From Pirellulaceae bacterium (lineage in GTDB: Bacteria; Planctomycetota; Planctomycetia; Pirellulales; Pirellulaceae), in NCBI GenBank assembly GCA_013002105.1, contig JABDKS010000294.1, positions 1-20,357 on the forward strand: a DNA stretch of 20,357 bases. The letters are read 5' to 3'. Shown here piece after piece: positions 7,617 through 15,625 of this stretch. Both the position numbers and the translations under genes were made by a program. Every line of letters starts with the position of its first letter. The stretch's first letter is position 1. The notes below the pieces were generated by a model. That model did not search any database. It was not told the origin of the DNA and saw only the letters and a program-made list of their open reading frames with translations.

Positions 7617-9074
7617 TTAGTCGTCGCCTTTGATTCTGATCAGTTCTTTCTTCATCACTTGATAAACGTTTGGATTCGCGGCGGAAAGGTTCTTCGTTTC
7701 GACGGGATCCGTCTCCAAGTTCACCAACATCCAGGGTTCTGCAAATGGCGTCCCCTTGGGCGATTGCCGTCCGCCGCTGCCGTTACCGGCAATCAATTTC
7801 CAATGGCCGTCGCGAATCGCAAACATGCCACTGGCCGAATGGCAGATCAATGGCGGACGATCAAACGAACCGGACGGATCTCGTAGCAGCGGAGCGAAGC
7901 TAAACGAATCAGGACCGGCACCTGCGGGTAATTCGACATTCAACAGGTCCGACAATGTCGCCATCACATCGACCAAACCAACCACATGCTCGGATCGTGT
8001 TCCGCCATGCTCGGCGTTGGGCAGCCGAACAAAAAACGGCACTCGATGCCCGGCCTCCCAAATATCTGCTTTCGTACCTCGCCACGGACCGTTAGCTCGA
8101 TGATGCTCGGGTCGATATCCTTGGACCGATTCATCGTCGACGTGGTCCGGCTCTTTCGCGTCCAGTCGATACATGAACGACCCGTTGTCACTGGTCACAA
8201 TCAGAATCGTGTCGTCGATTACACCGTTGGAGTCCAAGGCATCGATCACGCGTCCGATCGTCGCATCGACCTGACGAACAAAGTCCCCGTACGGCCCCAG
8301 CTTTGTAGTTCCAACGAAAGCGTCGGCTGGCAGAACCGGTTTATGCGGTGCCGTTAACGGAAAATACAAGAGCGTAGGTCGATCAGCGTTCTTCATTGAC
8401 TCAATCACCGCTACCGCTTCGTCGGTCAATCGGTCTAAGCACCCCTGCATATCAAAATCGACCGCCCTCGGCCCATCACGCAGGTACTCTGGAAAGGGTC
8501 TTTTGGATTGCGGTACGGTTTCGGAGGTCGTCGCGCGACCGTCGCGAAAATAAACGTAGGGTGGAAAATCGAGCGAGGCGGGAATGATGAATGATTGTTC
8601 GAAACCGACCGTGCCTGGATGGTGAGTCAACGGCACGCTGACATCCACACTCTTTTCGCCATCCTCCATCGCCAGCCCGAGACCGAGGTGCCATTTACCT
8701 ACGACCGAAGTGCGATAACCGGCGGCGCCAAAAACCGAACCAATCGTGGGACGATCGACGTCGATCAATGGCTGACCATAACCGTTTTGGACGCCCCGCT
8801 TCAGTCGCGTTCGCCAACAATATCGACCCGTGATCAAGCCATATCGCGTCGGCGTGCAAACAGCCGACGGCGTGTGCGCATCCGTAAAGGTGATGCCTTC
8901 GGCCGCGAGTCGCGAAAACGCGGGTGTCGGGATCGTTGATTGCGGGTTCAGCGGCTGCACATCGCCATAACCCAAATCGTCAGCCAAGATGACGACAACG
9001 TGGGGTCGATCGATCGCCAATGCGGCCGACATCGATGCACCAACAATCACCGCGGCACAGAACACTCGTTGCAT
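7617..9074 (-). CDS. secreted formylglycine-dependent sulfatase (arylsulfatase family)
   Basis: A 485-residue protein starting at the ATG at 9074, which opens a signal peptide (cleavage likely after ALA, residue 20). An in-frame TTG at 9110 would bury it. After the signal comes the first metal-binding block VVVILADDLGYGD (Asp32, Asp33). Next is the sulfatase signature CTPTR with Cys73, the residue converted to formylglycine by a maturation enzyme, followed by LITGRY. Further on are TSDNGS (second metal-binding block) and RGTKADIWEAGHRVPF, a conserved substrate-side segment. The enzyme should hydrolyse sulfate esters, probably of polysaccharides or glycans, in the periplasm or outside. Length and motif order match the family. 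The specific substrate cannot be read from sequence. It sits 44 bases behind the ABC permease gene with no visible terminator, and 84 bases ahead of the repeat-protein gene. No sulfatase-maturation gene is in the window. Confidence 0.94.
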   Translation of the reverse strand: MQRVFCAAVIVGASMSAALAIDRPHVVVILADDLGYGDVQPLNPQSTIPTPAFSRLAAEGITFTDAHTPSAVCTPTRYGLITGRYCWRTRLKRGVQNGYGQPLIDVDRPTIGSVFGAAGYRTSVVGKWHLGLGLAMEDGEKSVDVSVPLTHHPGTVGFEQSFIIPASLDFPPYVYFRDGRATTSETVPQSKRPFPEYLRDGPRAVDFDMQGCLDRLTDEAVAVIESMKNADRPTLLYFPLTAPHKPVLPADAFVGTTKLGPYGDFVRQVDATIGRVIDALDSNGVIDDTILIVTSDNGSFMYRLDAKEPDHVDDESVQGYRPEHHRANGPWRGTKADIWEAGHRVPFFVRLPNAEHGGTRSEHVVGLVDVMATLSDLLNVELPAGAGPDSFSFAPLLRDPSGSFDRPPLICHSASGMFAIRDGHWKLIAGNGSGGRQSPKGTPFAEPWMLVNLETDPVETKNLSAANPNVYQVMKKELIRIKGDD

Positions 9075-9118
9075 GGACAAACCGATATCGCAAGAAGCCA
9101 AGAATTCCAAGAGTCACA

Positions 9119-11569
9119 TCACTCTTCGATCGACTCACTAGGATAACGTTCGCGGAGCTTGGCGATGGCATTTTCGTGATCTTGCCTCCAAGTCGGAAAA
9201 AGCGGCTGATTGAACCACCGTCCTACTTGCATGCTTTGTGCGTTTTTCCACAATCGATCCCGCTCGGCCATCGCTGCCGCGGATGCCTCGGGGAGCCCGC
9301 TACGCAACTGACTCCAAAGTAACTTCACAACCTGGTCGACAAACCGATCCGATCGCAGACGCTCGATCCCAAATAGGTTCTCGACATACATTTGCCGACC
9401 CATAAAAACTCTTGGCATTTGGACGTCTCGACCAAATCGCCGCGCCGTGACCGGCTGTTGATACCGTCGCCAATCCAACAGCAAAGCATGCTCACGCGAT
9501 TGACGACGCAGTTGAGCTGACGGGATCATCGCCACCAACTTGGCAATTTCGCCCGAGTCAGCACCTTCGCCCGAGTCTGCACCCGATAGGCCCCTCTGCA
9601 GTAGCTGAACGACGTTGGCTTCGATCGATTCTGCGGTGCGCTCGAGCATCAAAAGATCGACCTCACCATCGACTGCACCTTGGCGGATACGCGTTACCCA
9701 AGACAGCGCCACTTCGACCACCCGGTATTGCAACGACTGATACTGGTCATGAGAAATGCTCCAAGGTCGATTTCGGGGATCCAACACCATTCGCAAATCA
9801 TCCGGCGTCAAATACTGACCCACCGAATCGGTTGCATCCAATTCACTTTGCAATGCTTCTTGGAAACTCGCCAGCGTCTCGAACTCCTGTTCCAAGACAT
9901 ATTCACCTGCCGGTCCTCCCCATGCTCCCCAATGAGGCCCGCTGATGGAGACTTCAAGACTGTTGGAGGGATTCTGCGCGGCTTGATAAATCGGCTGTGA
10001 TGCCGCCATCGCTTGGGCACGCCATGCGGTGTCCAGGGCAGGGATCGTCGCAATTCGGTATCCCAGCACCATGATCATCGGCAACGCGACGGCCAATGCC
10101 GTGTACGCGACCACACGCCAATGGAACCCGAAATTGATCGTGCCGGACAACCATCGCGATGACAACCGCCATGTCGCAAATAACAACACGGGCGCGATCA
10201 CGACCGCCGTCCAGCCAGCGCCGTAATAGGTGTTGAAGAAGTAAAACAGAATCATGCAACTGGCCAGTGCATAAACCGGCGTTGCAAAAAATCCAAGAAT
10301 TGGCCTAGCCGCCCACTGCGATACCAACTGCCCAAACGCAAACAAGATCAACACGGAATACCAGGGGATGGTGCTGCTGGGTCTGGGAACCCATAAGAAA
10401 ACTCCCAGCAGGGTGATGACAATGCATCCGACCAGCGGCAACGCCAGTCGCGTCCACCAAATACGAGTCGGCGAAATACCGCGATCAGCAAAAAACGCAC
10501 ATCGCCGCCGAACATTGTCCCCGTAAAAAACCAATGCCCCCAGCCACATTGCACTGAGGCCGATGAACAATGGCGTAAACGCAAGGATCGTTTCCAACAC
10601 CACGCCGATCCCGCGCATCGACAGATTCTGACTTGCGTCGGCCCATTGCGAGACACGATTAAGAATCATGGACACGGCACCGATGGCGGTCAGCACCGCT
10701 ACTGGCAGACCCACCTGACGTAATTGTTGCCAGTGCAGAGCTGCCGATTGCGACGGCCGTTGCAGACCAGCGCCGATCGGCGGTCGATAAGCCAACGGAG
10801 TGTGGTCCGAATCCGACAACGAGAGCCTACTGAGCAACTGCGAACCAGTCGCCACGCCCGTCAATCGCCGTTTACCCAACCACCGCTGCAACAAGAACAG
10901 CACGGCCAAAATTGCCAATCCCGTAGCAGTGACAACAACCCACTGCCCCGATGTGATGTCGTCACTGCGAATCACCCGCCCACGATACCCTCTGTAGAGA
11001 AACCATGTGGCGGCCGCGACAATCGAAAGATGTACCGTTGTCACGATGGGTACCAACGAGATCAATGCGACAACCGGTGAACGGACCGTATACCCCATCA
11101 CGAAACCGAGCAGCATCAACAAACACCCAAAAAAAGCCAGGTGCGCAATGCCAAAAACCGACAATGTGTCTGATGCCATCGGGGCGTTGCCGAACCGCGA
11201 CGACATCGTATAGATAAAGAGCAGCACACCGGATGCAAATAACCAGATTGCCACGAGTGCTGCCAACGACACCAGCACTTTGGAGTCGACCACTCGCTGC
11301 CAACTGACCGGCAGCGTGCGCAGCCAACCCAACGTTCCACTCTCTTCTTCACCGCCGACCAATAAGGCCGGGGCGCCCAGTGCCACCAAGTTGGGCATCA
11401 AAATCCAGATCATCACGTAGGTGTCAAAGTTGCGACCAAACCATGCCGCGCTGAGTGCTGCAAGCAGATTGATAACGACGACTCCCGCCAAAATCGACAC
11501 GAATAGTGGCGTAATCGTCCGGACATCTTTCCAGATCAGGCTGCTCAGAATGCTTGGTTTTTCTAGCAC
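9119..11569 (-). CDS. fused two-half ABC-2-type permease with large exported C-terminal domain
   Basis: An 816-residue membrane protein with a GTG start at 11569, chosen because GGGGAG on the minus strand (11577-11582) lies seven bases upstream. The open frame runs on to 11677, but that would overlap the ATPase gene and add a basic, non-hydrophobic leader. The first half has the ABC-2 permease pattern: a membrane helix, then the cytoplasmic segment GEEESGTLGWLRTLPVSW, then four to five helices. The second half repeats the plan, with GDNVRRRCAFFADRGISPTR in the equivalent place. After the last helix (about residue 536) come ~280 soluble residues with no recognised domain, probably on the outer face of the membrane. 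Usual ABC-2 permeases are 250-400 residues and lack such a domain. It should form the channel for the ATPase encoded 28 bases upstream. Substrate unknown. Confidence 0.85.
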   Translation of the reverse strand: MLEKPSILSSLIWKDVRTITPLFVSILAGVVVINLLAALSAAWFGRNFDTYVMIWILMPNLVALGAPALLVGGEEESGTLGWLRTLPVSWQRVVDSKVLVSLAALVAIWLFASGVLLFIYTMSSRFGNAPMASDTLSVFGIAHLAFFGCLLMLLGFVMGYTVRSPVVALISLVPIVTTVHLSIVAAATWFLYRGYRGRVIRSDDITSGQWVVVTATGLAILAVLFLLQRWLGKRRLTGVATGSQLLSRLSLSDSDHTPLAYRPPIGAGLQRPSQSAALHWQQLRQVGLPVAVLTAIGAVSMILNRVSQWADASQNLSMRGIGVVLETILAFTPLFIGLSAMWLGALVFYGDNVRRRCAFFADRGISPTRIWWTRLALPLVGCIVITLLGVFLWVPRPSSTIPWYSVLILFAFGQLVSQWAARPILGFFATPVYALASCMILFYFFNTYYGAGWTAVVIAPVLLFATWRLSSRWLSGTINFGFHWRVVAYTALAVALPMIMVLGYRIATIPALDTAWRAQAMAASQPIYQAAQNPSNSLEVSISGPHWGAWGGPAGEYVLEQEFETLASFQEALQSELDATDSVGQYLTPDDLRMVLDPRNRPWSISHDQYQSLQYRVVEVALSWVTRIRQGAVDGEVDLLMLERTAESIEANVVQLLQRGLSGADSGEGADSGEIAKLVAMIPSAQLRRQSREHALLLDWRRYQQPVTARRFGRDVQMPRVFMGRQMYVENLFGIERLRSDRFVDQVVKLLWSQLRSGLPEASAAAMAERDRLWKNAQSMQVGRWFNQPLFPTWRQDHENAIAKLRERYPSESIEE
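9548..9583 (-). repeat. in-frame 18-bp tandem duplication in the permease gene
   Basis: Two adjacent 18-base units (9548-9565 and 9566-9583) differ at one base (A versus T at the 12th position). They encode the hexapeptide GADSGE twice. The high identity suggests a recent slippage duplication within a surface linker of the exported domain. Confidence 0.85.
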
Positions 11570-11576
11570 GTTGCTT

Positions 11577-11582
11577 CTCCCC
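11577..11582 (-). promoter_or_regulatory. Shine-Dalgarno site fixing the GTG start of the permease
   Basis: On the minus strand the sequence reads GGGGAG, seven bases before GTG at 11569. It is one of the strongest ribosome sites in the window. It supports the GTG rather than the longer frame that overlaps the upstream ATPase gene. Confidence 0.7.
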
Positions 11583-11597
11583 TTTGCGAGCCTGCGA

Positions 11598-12536
11598 TTA
11601 GAACAACTGCGGTTGCGGTGCACTGAATTCTTCGGCCGCCGACGGACGTACTGCCCGTTCGTCACAAACGGCGACAAAGATGTCTTCCAACTGCGCTCGA
11701 TCGGCCATCAAATTCGTAGCACCACTGTCGCCGTCGTACGTCGACCGCCAATCCTCCGGCAGATCGCGAACCACCCATCTCATCTGACGATTCTTTCGTG
11801 ACTCAGTCAGAACCTCACCGGGCGGCAGCAAGATCGTCGCTGACGGATCGTCCATTGTGGCGGTCACAATGAACGTCGAATTTTTGAGGGTGTCCAACGG
11901 TTGCACTAATTTCATTTTGCCTTGATGCACAATGCCCACCCAATCGGCAACCCGTTCAACTTCGCTGATCTGATGGCTACTGAGCAAAACCGTTCGGCCC
12001 AATGCAGCACGGTCGACCATCGATTCCAAAAACTGGCGTCGAACCATCGGATCGAGTCCGCTCGTCGGTTCGTCAAGAATCAACAACTGAGGATCATGAG
12101 CCGTCGCAAGCGCTAATGCGACCTTGGCACGCTGGCCCTTACTCAGATTCTTTAGTCGCATCGCCGCGGGCACATCAAAATCGCTCAACAATCCCAAATA
12201 GCGGGCGGGAAAATCGTCGTCATAGAAAGCGGATGTGAACCAACCAATCTCCTCGGCCGTCATCCACTCATACAACGCCGGCGCATCGGACACGTAACCG
12301 ATCTCGCGACGGATGTTCATCCCCGCTTTGACGCAGTCGTGACCCAATACGGTCGCACTGCCACTGTCCGGTTTTCCGAATCCCGTCAAAATTCGAATCA
12401 TCGTTGTCTTCCCAGCGCCGTTTTCGCCCAACAGGGCAAAGACAACACCAGCGGGTATCTGCAAGCTGACCTTATCCAATGCTTGAGTCTTGCCAAAGGA
12501 CTTCGAGATGTCTTGCAGTGTGATCACAGATTGCAT
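11598..12536 (-). CDS. ABC transporter ATPase subunit (ABC-2 exporter type)
   Basis: A 312-residue protein. The ATG at 12536 is preferred because the typical ATPase N-terminus (VITLQDISKSFG) follows at once; the frame is open to 12650, but that would run into the GntR coding region. Motifs in order: Walker A GENGAGKTT, Q-loop region, ABC signature LSKGQRAK, Walker B LLILDEPTSGLD, and the H-loop LLSSHQISEVERVAD. These are all the residues needed for ATP binding and hydrolysis. The ~80-residue C-terminal tail after the H-loop is typical of ATPases that pair with ABC-2 permeases in drug, lipid or peptide export. It lies 55 bases behind the GntR gene and 28 bases ahead of its presumed partner permease. 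GGGAAA upstream is a weak ribosome site. Role as the motor of this exporter is strongly supported by motifs and neighbours; substrate unknown. Confidence 0.95.
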   Translation of the reverse strand: MQSVITLQDISKSFGKTQALDKVSLQIPAGVVFALLGENGAGKTTMIRILTGFGKPDSGSATVLGHDCVKAGMNIRREIGYVSDAPALYEWMTAEEIGWFTSAFYDDDFPARYLGLLSDFDVPAAMRLKNLSKGQRAKVALALATAHDPQLLILDEPTSGLDPMVRRQFLESMVDRAALGRTVLLSSHQISEVERVADWVGIVHQGKMKLVQPLDTLKNSTFIVTATMDDPSATILLPPGEVLTESRKNRQMRWVVRDLPEDWRSTYDGDSGATNLMADRAQLEDIFVAVCDERAVRPSAAEEFSAPQPQLF

Positions 12537-12591
12537 GGGTAGATTTCCCAGTGGACGTCGAGAAAAGTAGGACACTTGGAATAGTTTTGGT

Positions 12592-12990
12592 TCATTCGAT
12601 CGATCCGTTGTTACCAGCCTGCTCGGATAGTTCGGCTTCGAACAACTCACGCAATTCTTCTTGCGTCATGCCGCCAGCAATCGCATCGGCCAGGGCTCGG
12701 CGAACCGCATCGGCCACCAAGACGTTGCGTGCTTGGGTGCATCGAGCGATCGCGTCACGACGGACAATCATGCCGCGGCCGCGGAGCGGTTCCAGCACAT
12801 CATCCCCCTGCAATTGCTGATACGCGCGGGCGATCGTGTTGGGGTTGATGGCCAAGTCGCCAGCCAACTGCCGCACGCTCGGAACCATCTGCCCGCCCAC
12901 CAACACGCCGTCAGCAACCGCCAACTTCACTTGGCGGACGATCTGTTCGTAAATGGGGACGTCACCAGCAGGATCGATCGAAAAAAACAT
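12592..12990 (-). CDS. GntR-family transcriptional repressor, YtrA subfamily
   Basis: A 132-residue regulator. The N-terminal ~75 residues are a GntR winged helix-turn-helix: PIYEQIVRQVKLAVADG (helix 1), VPSVRQLAGDLAINPNTIAR (helix-turn-helix) and a wing LEPLRGRGMIV. The remaining ~55 residues are a short helical tail (TQEELRELFEAEL) with no metabolite-binding domain. This short layout is that of the YtrA subfamily, whose members normally repress their own ABC-transporter operon. The gene is first in the minus-strand unit, next to an ATPase and permease, exactly as in ytr-type operons. GAGG on the minus strand lies five bases before the ATG (complement at 12996-12999), within a short palindrome CCTGACCTCAGG. 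An inverted repeat at the promoter fits self-repression (see 13025-13046). The inducing signal is unknown; in Bacillus the system responds to cell-wall-active compounds, which may not apply here. Confidence 0.92.
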   Translation of the reverse strand: MFFSIDPAGDVPIYEQIVRQVKLAVADGVLVGGQMVPSVRQLAGDLAINPNTIARAYQQLQGDDVLEPLRGRGMIVRRDAIARCTQARNVLVADAVRRALADAIAGGMTQEELRELFEAELSEQAGNNGSIE

Positions 12991-13024
12991 CCTGACCTCA
13001 GGGAGTAAAGAACGCGCATTTCAC

Positions 13025-13046
13025 GTGTACTGCCGTAATAGTACAC
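13025..13046. promoter_or_regulatory. candidate GntR/YtrA operator
   Basis: GTGTACT (13025-13031) and AGTACAC (13040-13046) form a perfect seven-base inverted repeat with an eight-base spacer. The outer GTGTA...TACAC arms match what is known of YtrA-type operators (AGTGTA...TACACT with a spacer of about 13). It overlaps the -10 box of the GntR promoter and is 35 bases from the gene start, the position expected for a self-repressing operator. Confidence 0.75.
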
Positions 13047-13066
13047 CAGTAGATCGGGGCTGTCAA
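13038..13066 (-). promoter_or_regulatory. sigma70-type promoter of the GntR-ABC-sulfatase unit
   Basis: Read on the minus strand: -35 box TTGACA (13061-13066, perfect consensus), a 17-base spacer, and -10 box TACTAT (13038-13043, four of six). The predicted start near 13031 gives a ~40-base leader before the GntR ATG. It is the clearest promoter in the window. Confidence 0.72.
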
Positions 13067-13087
13067 TAACCTGCAACCGCGTACGCG

Positions 13088-13130
13088 ATGACCGCGTTTC
13101 GGCTCGGTCATTTGCCGCTGATCGGCAAAT
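13088..13130. other. two overlapping stem-loops between the GntR and flippase genes
   Basis: ATGACCG (13088-13094) pairs with CGGTCAT (13105-13111), loop 10. ATTTGCCG (13110-13117) pairs perfectly with CGGCAAAT (13123-13130), loop CTGAT. The two helices share two bases, so both cannot form completely. No T-run follows on either strand. They lie upstream of both divergent genes and could be a leader RNA for the flippase gene or protein-binding palindromes. The rest of 13131-13280 shows nothing further. Confidence 0.5.
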
Positions 13131-13280
13131 CCTGGGTGCAGCGAGCCATGCTCTGCCGTCGGCCGGGGTCGGATTAAGTGGATTATCCGGTAAGACCCGA
13201 ACAGCCGCGACCAGCGTTTCGCATTTGTCTGCTTTGAATCGAAATGAGATGCGGGTTACTTATCCCCAAGCCAGATTTAG

Positions 13281-14813
13281 GTGAATCCTTCGCTCCCGAT
13301 TGCCACCCAGCTTGTCGTGACTCAGCCGACCCACCCATCGAATTCGCAAAGCTTTGCCGCCGATTCGCTCGCGCTGGGCATGGTCGTGATGCTTGCGATG
13401 ACCATCATCCAACGTGGGGTTGGTTTCTTTCGCGGAATCTGGATTTGTCGCATGCTGGACGACACCGACGTTGGCCAGTGGGCGATGGCATTTGGATTTA
13501 TCTTGCTGATCACGCCTGTGATGATGTTGGGCGTTCCCGGATCAATTCCGCGTTACGCCGAGCACTTTCGTGCGCGGGGACATCTTCGAGCATTCGTGCG
13601 GCGTCTGGCGCTGATGACTTGTGCGTTTACCCTCCTGTTTTTTGCAGCCGCATATGCCCTTCCCAACGTCTTGGCATGGTTCATCTTTCTGGAGCCGCAA
13701 AACGCAAACTTAATCTACAGCGTCAGTGCCGCAGTGGGTGCCGTCTCCGCGTTTTACTTTGTCAATGAACTCCTGTCTGGACTTCGGCAGGTTCGTGCCG
13801 TGTCGGTGATGCAGTTTGTTCAGAGCGTCAGCTTTACCATCATCGCACTGACCGCGTTGTATCTGGGCTACGGTCTGATTGGCATCATCCTGAGCTTTGC
13901 GATCGCGTCGGTCATCGCGTTAGCCCCCGGTCTCGCGGTACTACGTCGCGGCTGGAGCGGGCTGCCGCAATCGCAGGAACCCTTCGAAGCACCATCGATG
14001 TGGCGGCGGGTTTTGCCCTTCGCCGCGGCACTTTGGGCGATGAATCTATTGACCAATGTTTTTGATCTGTCCGATCGCTACATGATCCTGCACTTCACAC
14101 CGGGCGACGAGACTCTGGGACAAGCTGCCGTGGGACAGTACCACAGCGGGCGAATCATCCCTGAACTGGTACTCAGCCTGGGTGCGATGATCAGCGGCGT
14201 GTTGATGTCGTATCTGTCGGCCGATTGGGAACATGGAAAGCGACAGGCCGTCCGTGACCGTATGCGGCGGGTCTTGTTGATGCTTTCTGCGTTCTGCACT
14301 CTGGGCAGTGCGATCGCACTCTTGTTCGCACCCTGGATGTACGGTTCGTTGCTGCAAGGTCGTTACAACGACGGCCTCGCGTTGATGCCAATGGCGTTTG
14401 TTTTCTGCAGTTGGGCGGCATTGGCAGTGATCGCGCAAACGTATCTGTTGGTTGTCGAGCGTGGCAAACTGATCGCGATCGCGACCGGCGTTGGCCTGAC
14501 CGCCAACGTTGCTTTAAACGCATTGCTATTGCCGTTGTGGGGTTTGCACGGCGCCGTCGTCGCGACGTTGTGTGCACACGGGATCGTGATGCTGGGCGTT
14601 TTTGTAGCGATGGCGAAAAGCGATTTTCAATTCGACCGCACGATCGTTTACGTTAGTCTATTGCCGGCAACGATCTTGGCAGGACCTTGGGTCGCAATGA
14701 TCTGCGTCATCGTCTGCATCGCGGCCAGCCAACATGCGAGAGCTTGGCTTCATGATTCGGTCGTGTCATTTCTCGCAAAGCGTCGCAATACGGCCATGGG
14801 CGTGGTCAGTTAA
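13281..14813 (+). CDS. Wzx/MATE-like polysaccharide flippase (MOP superfamily)
   Basis: A 510-residue, very hydrophobic protein with about 12-14 membrane helices. After a ~30-residue polar start come helices typical of the MOP flippase family: a first helix ending in VGFFRGIWICRML, then VGQWAMAFGFILLITPVM and LGVPGSIPRYAEHFRARG, the loop pattern seen in polysaccharide-lipid flippases. The middle has a charged loop (about 230-240) that splits the protein into two six- to seven-helix halves, as in the family. The GTG at 13281 is the first possible start because an in-frame TAG lies directly before it; no convincing ribosome site precedes it. Such proteins move lipid-linked sugars across the inner membrane. 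No glycosyltransferase or polymerase gene is adjacent, so the role in envelope or exopolysaccharide assembly is inferred from the family only. Confidence 0.85.
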   Translation: MNPSLPIATQLVVTQPTHPSNSQSFAADSLALGMVVMLAMTIIQRGVGFFRGIWICRMLDDTDVGQWAMAFGFILLITPVMMLGVPGSIPRYAEHFRARGHLRAFVRRLALMTCAFTLLFFAAAYALPNVLAWFIFLEPQNANLIYSVSAAVGAVSAFYFVNELLSGLRQVRAVSVMQFVQSVSFTIIALTALYLGYGLIGIILSFAIASVIALAPGLAVLRRGWSGLPQSQEPFEAPSMWRRVLPFAAALWAMNLLTNVFDLSDRYMILHFTPGDETLGQAAVGQYHSGRIIPELVLSLGAMISGVLMSYLSADWEHGKRQAVRDRMRRVLLMLSAFCTLGSAIALLFAPWMYGSLLQGRYNDGLALMPMAFVFCSWAALAVIAQTYLLVVERGKLIAIATGVGLTANVALNALLLPLWGLHGAVVATLCAHGIVMLGVFVAMAKSDFQFDRTIVYVSLLPATILAGPWVAMICVIVCIAASQHARAWLHDSVVSFLAKRRNTAMGVVS

Positions 14814-14917
14814 GACGGATTCAATCGGTCGATCGATCCTCAACGGGTGTCAACGCGACGGGTCGAACCTCGACTCACTGCTGGGGCAAACTCACCCAAC
14901 GTGCTAGGCTGGGGAGC

Positions 14918-15601
14918 ATGAATTTTTTGTGCCACGCGATGCCTTACTTCGACACGCCGCTCTTGGCCGCGTGTACGGCCGTGCCGGACTGGCTGAGCGT
15001 GGTGGACCGCAAGATCCGAGCGCGCGGAAAACTGGCTAGCCAGTTTCTCGACAGCGATGACGCCGCGCTGCGTGACGTCGCCCGCGGCGTGATCCGTCAT
15101 ATCGAAGACGATCGCTGGTTTCATGGCACGCAGGCGTTTGTCGAAACCAATATGCGATTGGCGGTCGAATTACGGGATCAATTGCCGGGTGATTCCGGTT
15201 TCCGACCCACTTTTGTCGCTCACATTCTGATCGAAATGTTGCTGGACTCCTTTTGGATTCGTGACGATCCGGCGATCGGTGATCGTTACTATTCGCTGCT
15301 CGAGAGCGTTTCGACGCAGGAAATCCAGCGATGCGTTAATCAAATCACGGGCAAGCCAACCGACCGTCTGGCCCCCACGATCGAACGTTTCATTGATATC
15401 CGGTTCTTGTACGACTACCTCGATCACGACAAACTCTTGATGCGACTGAATCAAGTGATGAAACGCGTCAAGCTGACCCCGCTGCCAAATTCGCTGCTCG
15501 GTTGGCTTCCACAAGCCTCGCGGCTGATAGAATCACGCCGACAGCGATTGCTAACACCACCCGACGGATCGACCCCTTTCGAGTCTTTTTCTTTTTCCTA
15601 A
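14918..15601 (+). CDS. AcpH-like (acyl-carrier-protein phosphodiesterase family) protein
   Basis: A 227-residue protein. The N-terminus MNFLCH and the Asp at position 24 align without gaps with the start of E. coli AcpH (MNFLAH, Asp24). His61, Asp64/65 and His69 in HIEDDRWFH, and His102, Glu106 and Asp110 in FVAHILIEMLLDSFW, correspond in order to the His/Asp clusters of that family, as far as memory of AcpH allows. AcpH removes the phosphopantetheine arm from acyl carrier protein; other relatives are uncharacterised. The MNFL start fixes the ATG at 14918, although GGGGAG is only one base in front of it, an unusually tight spacing. The gene is first of a probable three-gene unit: 24 bases to the epimerase gene, which then abuts the next gene. 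It could instead be a related hydrolase of unknown substrate. The similarity is by eye and needs an alignment. Confidence 0.5.
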   Translation: MNFLCHAMPYFDTPLLAACTAVPDWLSVVDRKIRARGKLASQFLDSDDAALRDVARGVIRHIEDDRWFHGTQAFVETNMRLAVELRDQLPGDSGFRPTFVAHILIEMLLDSFWIRDDPAIGDRYYSLLESVSTQEIQRCVNQITGKPTDRLAPTIERFIDIRFLYDYLDHDKLLMRLNQVMKRVKLTPLPNSLLGWLPQASRLIESRRQRLLTPPDGSTPFESFSFS

Positions 15602-15625
15602 AAACCCTGTTACAGCGAGCCCCTG

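Noticed and set aside
9548..9583. Tandem repeat considered as the start of a CRISPR array
   Set aside because: Only two adjacent units without spacers, in frame inside a coding gene.
13244..13768. Plus-strand frame overlapping the flippase start
   Set aside because: It lacks membrane helices or motifs and conflicts with the strongly hydrophobic flippase frame.
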